Positions 59,928 through 64,000 of a stretch of 64,000 bases of DNA are shown here, one piece after another; positions within the stretch are counted from its first letter, which is position 1; each line of letters starts with the position of its first letter. The translations under genes were made by a program, and so were the position numbers. The notes under the pieces were generated by a model. That model saw only the letters and a program-made list of their open reading frames with translations, had not been told where the DNA came from and did not search any database. Origin of the DNA: Liolophura sinensis (taxonomy: Eukaryota > Mollusca > Polyplacophora > Chitonida > Chitonidae). The stretch lies in contig NC_088302.1 of NCBI RefSeq assembly GCF_032854445.1, positions 51,120,046-51,184,045 on the forward strand, written 5' to 3'.

Positions 59928-60360
59928 CTATCCAGAGGATGTGAAGTTGATGTGAACTCTGCTGTTATTTATTGTTGCAATGTTGAACAGCCCTCCAAAA
60001 CTTTGAGGCGTGACTGAAAACTGGGATTTTGCCATTTGGATGGTATTGCTACTGTTACATGTAACATTACAGTCGATAGCGTCAGGCATTTGCACTGGGA
60101 GTGGCGTGACTGACATGGGAGTATTTTCACTCAACGGCATTTTCACTTTCAGCATTTTCTGATAACACACTCGAAGCATGCAGGATAATGCTGATTTCAC
60201 AGCGTTTTGAAACGGACCGTTTGGTGACATAACTCCGTACACTAAATTCATTGCGGTGGCCTGTCACAGACATAACGTCCATAATAGAAACCCTGGCATC
60301 AGCAAGAACTGTGGCAGTCATAACCCAGACGCAGTGATTCATGTACCCGCGGCTAAGTTT
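59928..60360 (-). pseudogene. Crypton-like tyrosine recombinase remnant (C-terminal part)
   Basis: Minus-strand frame 60342-60127 has NHCVWVMTATVLADARVSIM and VMSVTGHRNEFSVRSYV: the spacing of the C-terminal tyrosine recombinase block, with GH-R and the Tyr in SVRSYV. In this family of KIAA1958-like/Crypton proteins an Arg normally follows NHC; here it is not present. The frame is broken, and the tail resumes in another frame (60251-59928: FSVTPQSFGGLF, INNSRVHINF). An old, inactive copy; no N-terminal part seen. Confidence 0.6.
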
Positions 60361-60430
60361 TGCATCGCGGGAAATATATCAGACATTATGGATCCGATCT
60401 TTTTTAGACCCATTGGTTGATCCCCATACC

Positions 60431-60499
60431 ATGGTTTGTGGTCAACTGGGAAGTTCAGGAGAGGCCGCTGAAAGAAAGACTCGCAGGAAGAATTATCAG
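60431..60499 (+). CDS. Possible first coding exon of a rightward gene, variant a
   Basis: ATG in ATACCATGG, 23 codons (MVCGQLGSSGEAAERKTRRK then NYQ), ending CAG|GTACGT, phase 0. Locally higher CG content upstream (60345-60380). No downstream exon identified and no family recognised. Confidence 0.3.
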
Positions 60500-61352
60500 G
60501 TACGTATGTAAAAAAAAAAATTTTCTTGAAACCATTATTATTGCTTATTGTGTAGCATTCAAACGTCCCTATGGGCTTTAAATTATCTGTAACCTGATAC
60601 TTTTCTTCTTTAAAATAAATGTTCGCTCCGACAGAAAAATAGCCATTTTGTTTCTTTGTTTATATTTGTCGTCTGCTTTATTCAATGTAAACAACAACCT
60701 CTATCCACCCATAGAACTACAACAGACCCGTCCAGAAGTCAAACGCTTCTGTCTCGTGATGGGGGGTATCTAACGACCTAGATAATGTGCAATTGGCATA
60801 GAGCCAAGCAGTGCATTGTATGTAATAAAAAGGAATTGAAGGGTAATATAATGTCAAATAAATGATAGTGACATGTGACAGAATATAGAATGATAAATGA
60901 CTTATTTACGATATGTTTTCTTGTATACAAATTGAACATCTCCCTATTCAATTTTAACCAATGCAAAATCAGTAGAAGCATGTGACTGGAAAAAATATGA
61001 CATCAGAATGCATGTGGAAATCAACACGTAAATATAATCCTAGTCCTTACAACTCTCAATGTCGATATACTTTCAGTAAATGCTGATAACTTTAATCAGA
61101 TTACTAAATGGCTATAAAGCGGGGTGTGAAACTACAGGGGTGACTTAGCAGCATGTTGACAGGTTGGGCTTGAGATGAACTCACCCAATGTTTGAGAATG
61201 TCTTCTTTGCTCTTCTTTCACTGATTTATCAATAGATAAATTAAAGCGGTGAACATTATTTTTTTCTTTGTTCAGTACCTACATGTACACTGTACATGCG
61301 AGTCCGCCATTTTGAATCTGAGGCGTTTTAAATTCCAAGAGTTACTTCTGAT

Positions 61353-61382
61353 ATGAGCACACATAGACGAAGCGGATACCAG
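61353..61382 (+). CDS. Possible first coding exon of a rightward gene, variant b
   Basis: ATG at 61353, ten codons MSTHRRSGYQ ending CAG|GTATGA, phase 0. It is preceded by GTCCGCCATTTTGAA (about 61303), a YY1-type element often near start sites. Like the candidate at 60431 it ends in Tyr-Gln at the splice site, so the two may be alternative first exons. Confidence 0.28.
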
Positions 61383-61399
61383 GTATGAATATAGTGGAC

Positions 61400-64000
61400 G
61401 AACCTACATTACGTCATTTCATTCTCTGAATGGTTTCAACATACACTGAGTTTAGTAGATCACCTCAGGCCCATGCTTAAGCAATACCAGTCTAGCTTCA
61501 CAGGATATGAGCAGGTCAGTGCCAAGATGCTAGTGTTCCGTATACAAAACCTTGTCTATCGTAGAACCCTATGATTGGATCGTTAGGTAACACAACTCTC
61601 ATGCGTTTATAGTAAACTAATAATGAAAAAGCCTTTGACACAGTTTGCATCAATGAAACTTAGTTCAATGTCAACATCATGTAGGCCTATATAATGGATC
61701 CCAAGGTCATTTGGTTACAGTGCGATGTAGCTTATAAGGTGCTCAAAAAGTTCTCCTCATAATGGCACGCTATAGCGAGGCTACACTGTATCTGTATATA
61801 CATACAAAGACAGCCATGGTGGCGATAACATGTGTTACGGACATCTGTCAAAACCAGTACCATCCATCCTGTCATTTATGTCATGCTTTCAAAGATAAAA
61901 GGCCATTGGTATAAATGTTCTTTCATCATTGCCTGGAAAAAGTCTGACCCCTACATGAACCAGTTCAACAAAAGATAATATGGCAGGTTATTTGGCAGGG
62001 AATTAAAGACCAGAAATATTGGGCAGGAAATACCATCAAAACTGAAATCCTAAATGAAAAAAAACCTTAACCAATATATAACTTTGGCACTAATGAATTG
62101 GAAAGCACTTGGTGAAACTGTAATGATATTGAATTTATGTCATTGTGTTTTAAACAGAAAATTTTTTCTAAGCGTCACTCCAGATGGATAAACACTATTT
62201 TACAATTAAAACTAATCAGTTGCCATGACATAACCCTATTAATTTTGTACTACATTAAGTAGGCAAGGAAAGGCAAAATTGCCACAAGGAAATCATGCGG
62301 CCATTTCAAGCTTCGATGTGCAAAGACCACATTACTCCAAACCAGCAATGACTACTATTGGCCATCCAGTTCTTGTTCTGTATAACTGTCTCACTTTGAA
62401 ACTCTGGCCGTTAATGGAGTTGCTGGTAAGTAGACCTTCAGTGGTGAAGTGGCAACGTTTATGCTTAGTACAAGCCATATTGATTTGCAATCAATAACTG
62501 TCAGTTGATATCAGGTGTATATTGGATACCGATTACTCTTGTTCACAGAGCCATGTTCCAAATTGCTAGTCTGCATATGCTTGTCTGTCATCCAATGAGA
62601 TCAAGGCTATTTTGTCTGTAACTGTAATATAATCTGAGATGACGATAGTGGCCAATGCATTATAAGACAGGTATAATATATTTTACCTGAACCATATGTA
62701 AACACACCTGGGGACACCCTGACCATCTTGGTGTTTTATACTGAAAGGTACACAAATGGCTCGATTCTGACGTACACTGTATGTGTACAAACAGTACTTG
62801 TCAAGAGAACATTATACAATACCACACCACAGAGTGAAATTCAAAATCATTTTAGCCGAACTTAATTGCTATGAGATATTTACTAAGATTAATAATGAAA
62901 GCCATTTGAAGCAAAATAAAAATATACAGAGCTTGTCGAAGAAATGCCCTCAATTTAAACACTTAAGCCTGTTGACTTCATCAAATTTTTACATGCACGT
63001 GTGTAAATATGCACATGCAAACACAGAAATTGAAGTCACCTCAAAAATGTTTGTACACCAATCACTAGTTCTTCCACAGAAAAAGTACACGCAAGAAAAT
63101 TATAACATGAATATTATTTTATGTACCAATTTTAACACTCTTAACATTTCAGATTTAAATGCTACACTTCACTTGTTTGCCTCATTGTTAAAGCAGCTAA
63201 ATTACACATGCAGCTTTATAGGCAGTCAAGTGCATACATTCAAAACCACTTTTTTAACTTTTTACGTGTACATTTCAATTAAAGTCCAAAGAATGACTTG
63301 GGTTGACATGATAAAAATCAAACTGCACCAAAACAGATCTTCAGGCTGTCTGAAACAGTAAGATGGCCACGTTTTATTGTTGATGAAATAGCTATCTTAA
63401 TAATATATATTACACAATCTGAACAAGCATAGTGAATGCAAACTAAATCTGTTTGGAGTTCCAGTGACATGTACCAATTATATTTTAATACACACATTTG
63501 TATACAGCAGATTCCTCAATTAGTTCAACAACATCCTTGACTTCTTCATTAAAAGATATCTACGTGCATGGCCATAATGAATGCACATATTCATGTGCAT
63601 ATAAAATATGGCTTGTGTCAGTTGAAAAAAAGTCTTAAAGAAATTATGATGACTTGAAGTCAAAACAATGAGACTAAAAAACTGACATGGCAGAGTGTGT
63701 TGGGCAAAATATCTTTTCAATCACACAACAGTTCCGTCATGATTTAGACGGGAGCTGCAGTTTATGCTCTAAATCACAAAATCAATACAAGCTAGAGAAG
63801 CTGAAAGTGCTAATACCTATCCCAGTTCAGCTGGTGCTCTAATACATGTTCATCTGCTGGAATGTCTGGGGTGTAAAATGAAAGGTGTATTGGATCTGTA
63901 CACAAATCTGTCAGGGAGAAACAGACAAACCGTGCAATGCCGGGGAATTAAATCCTCTTTTACTAAAACTCTTTTAAACAATAACTGTCTGGTTGTAGGC
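61400..64000. other. No supported gene
   Basis: AT-rich. The long frame at 62783-63361 has no motif or coding-like composition. Could be the first intron of a rightward gene. Confidence 0.45.

Noticed and set aside
62783-63361. 192-codon plus-strand frame
   Set aside because: Composition follows the AT-rich DNA (Lys, Asn, Ile, Thr), with no motif, no splice or promoter context.

Overview
The window is AT-rich animal genomic DNA. Its genes are split by canonical GT-AG introns and it is full of SINEs, MITE-like elements and minisatellites. The dominant SINE (tRNA-like head, a conserved 'ccaccataatgctggc' core, a tail ending 'caccaatcaaataaataaa') looks like the tRNA-derived SINEs common in molluscs. 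The protein sequences are clearly metazoan. My best guess is a mollusc; this is inference from repeat style and was not tested by a search.

Layout. (1) 54-4731, minus strand: the 5' two-thirds of a FIP1L1 gene (pre-mRNA polyadenylation factor), eight exons, running off the left edge. (2) 5233-5457, minus: a possible small unrecognised gene whose upstream region faces (3) MTIF3 (mitochondrial translation initiation factor 3), plus strand, coding exons 7244-7798 and 8868-9023. (4) 9024-15100: no supported gene; SINE pieces, a satellite-like repeat and a possible solo LTR. (5) 16224-45874, minus: a nearly complete PDE2A gene (cGMP-stimulated 3',5'-cyclic nucleotide phosphodiesterase). I placed 26 mutually phase-compatible exons covering GAF-A, GAF-B and the whole HD catalytic domain, plus one possible more upstream exon at 50704-50801. 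(6) 51000-59900: mostly non-coding, with a 24-bp minisatellite and a long hairpin. (7) 59928-60360, minus: a broken Crypton-like tyrosine recombinase remnant. (8) 60431-61382, plus: two possible first exons of a gene continuing to the right.

The PDE2A locus is the interesting part. It has a tandem pair of 78-bp exons that look mutually exclusive and would swap the helix joining GAF-B to the catalytic domain. A 469-codon open frame runs on directly from the last GAF-A exon through its splice donor. One exon has an apparent 1-bp deletion in a short C run. Partial exon copies sit in an exact 124-bp tandem array. A 68-bp minisatellite of about 20 units lies in an intron of the catalytic region.
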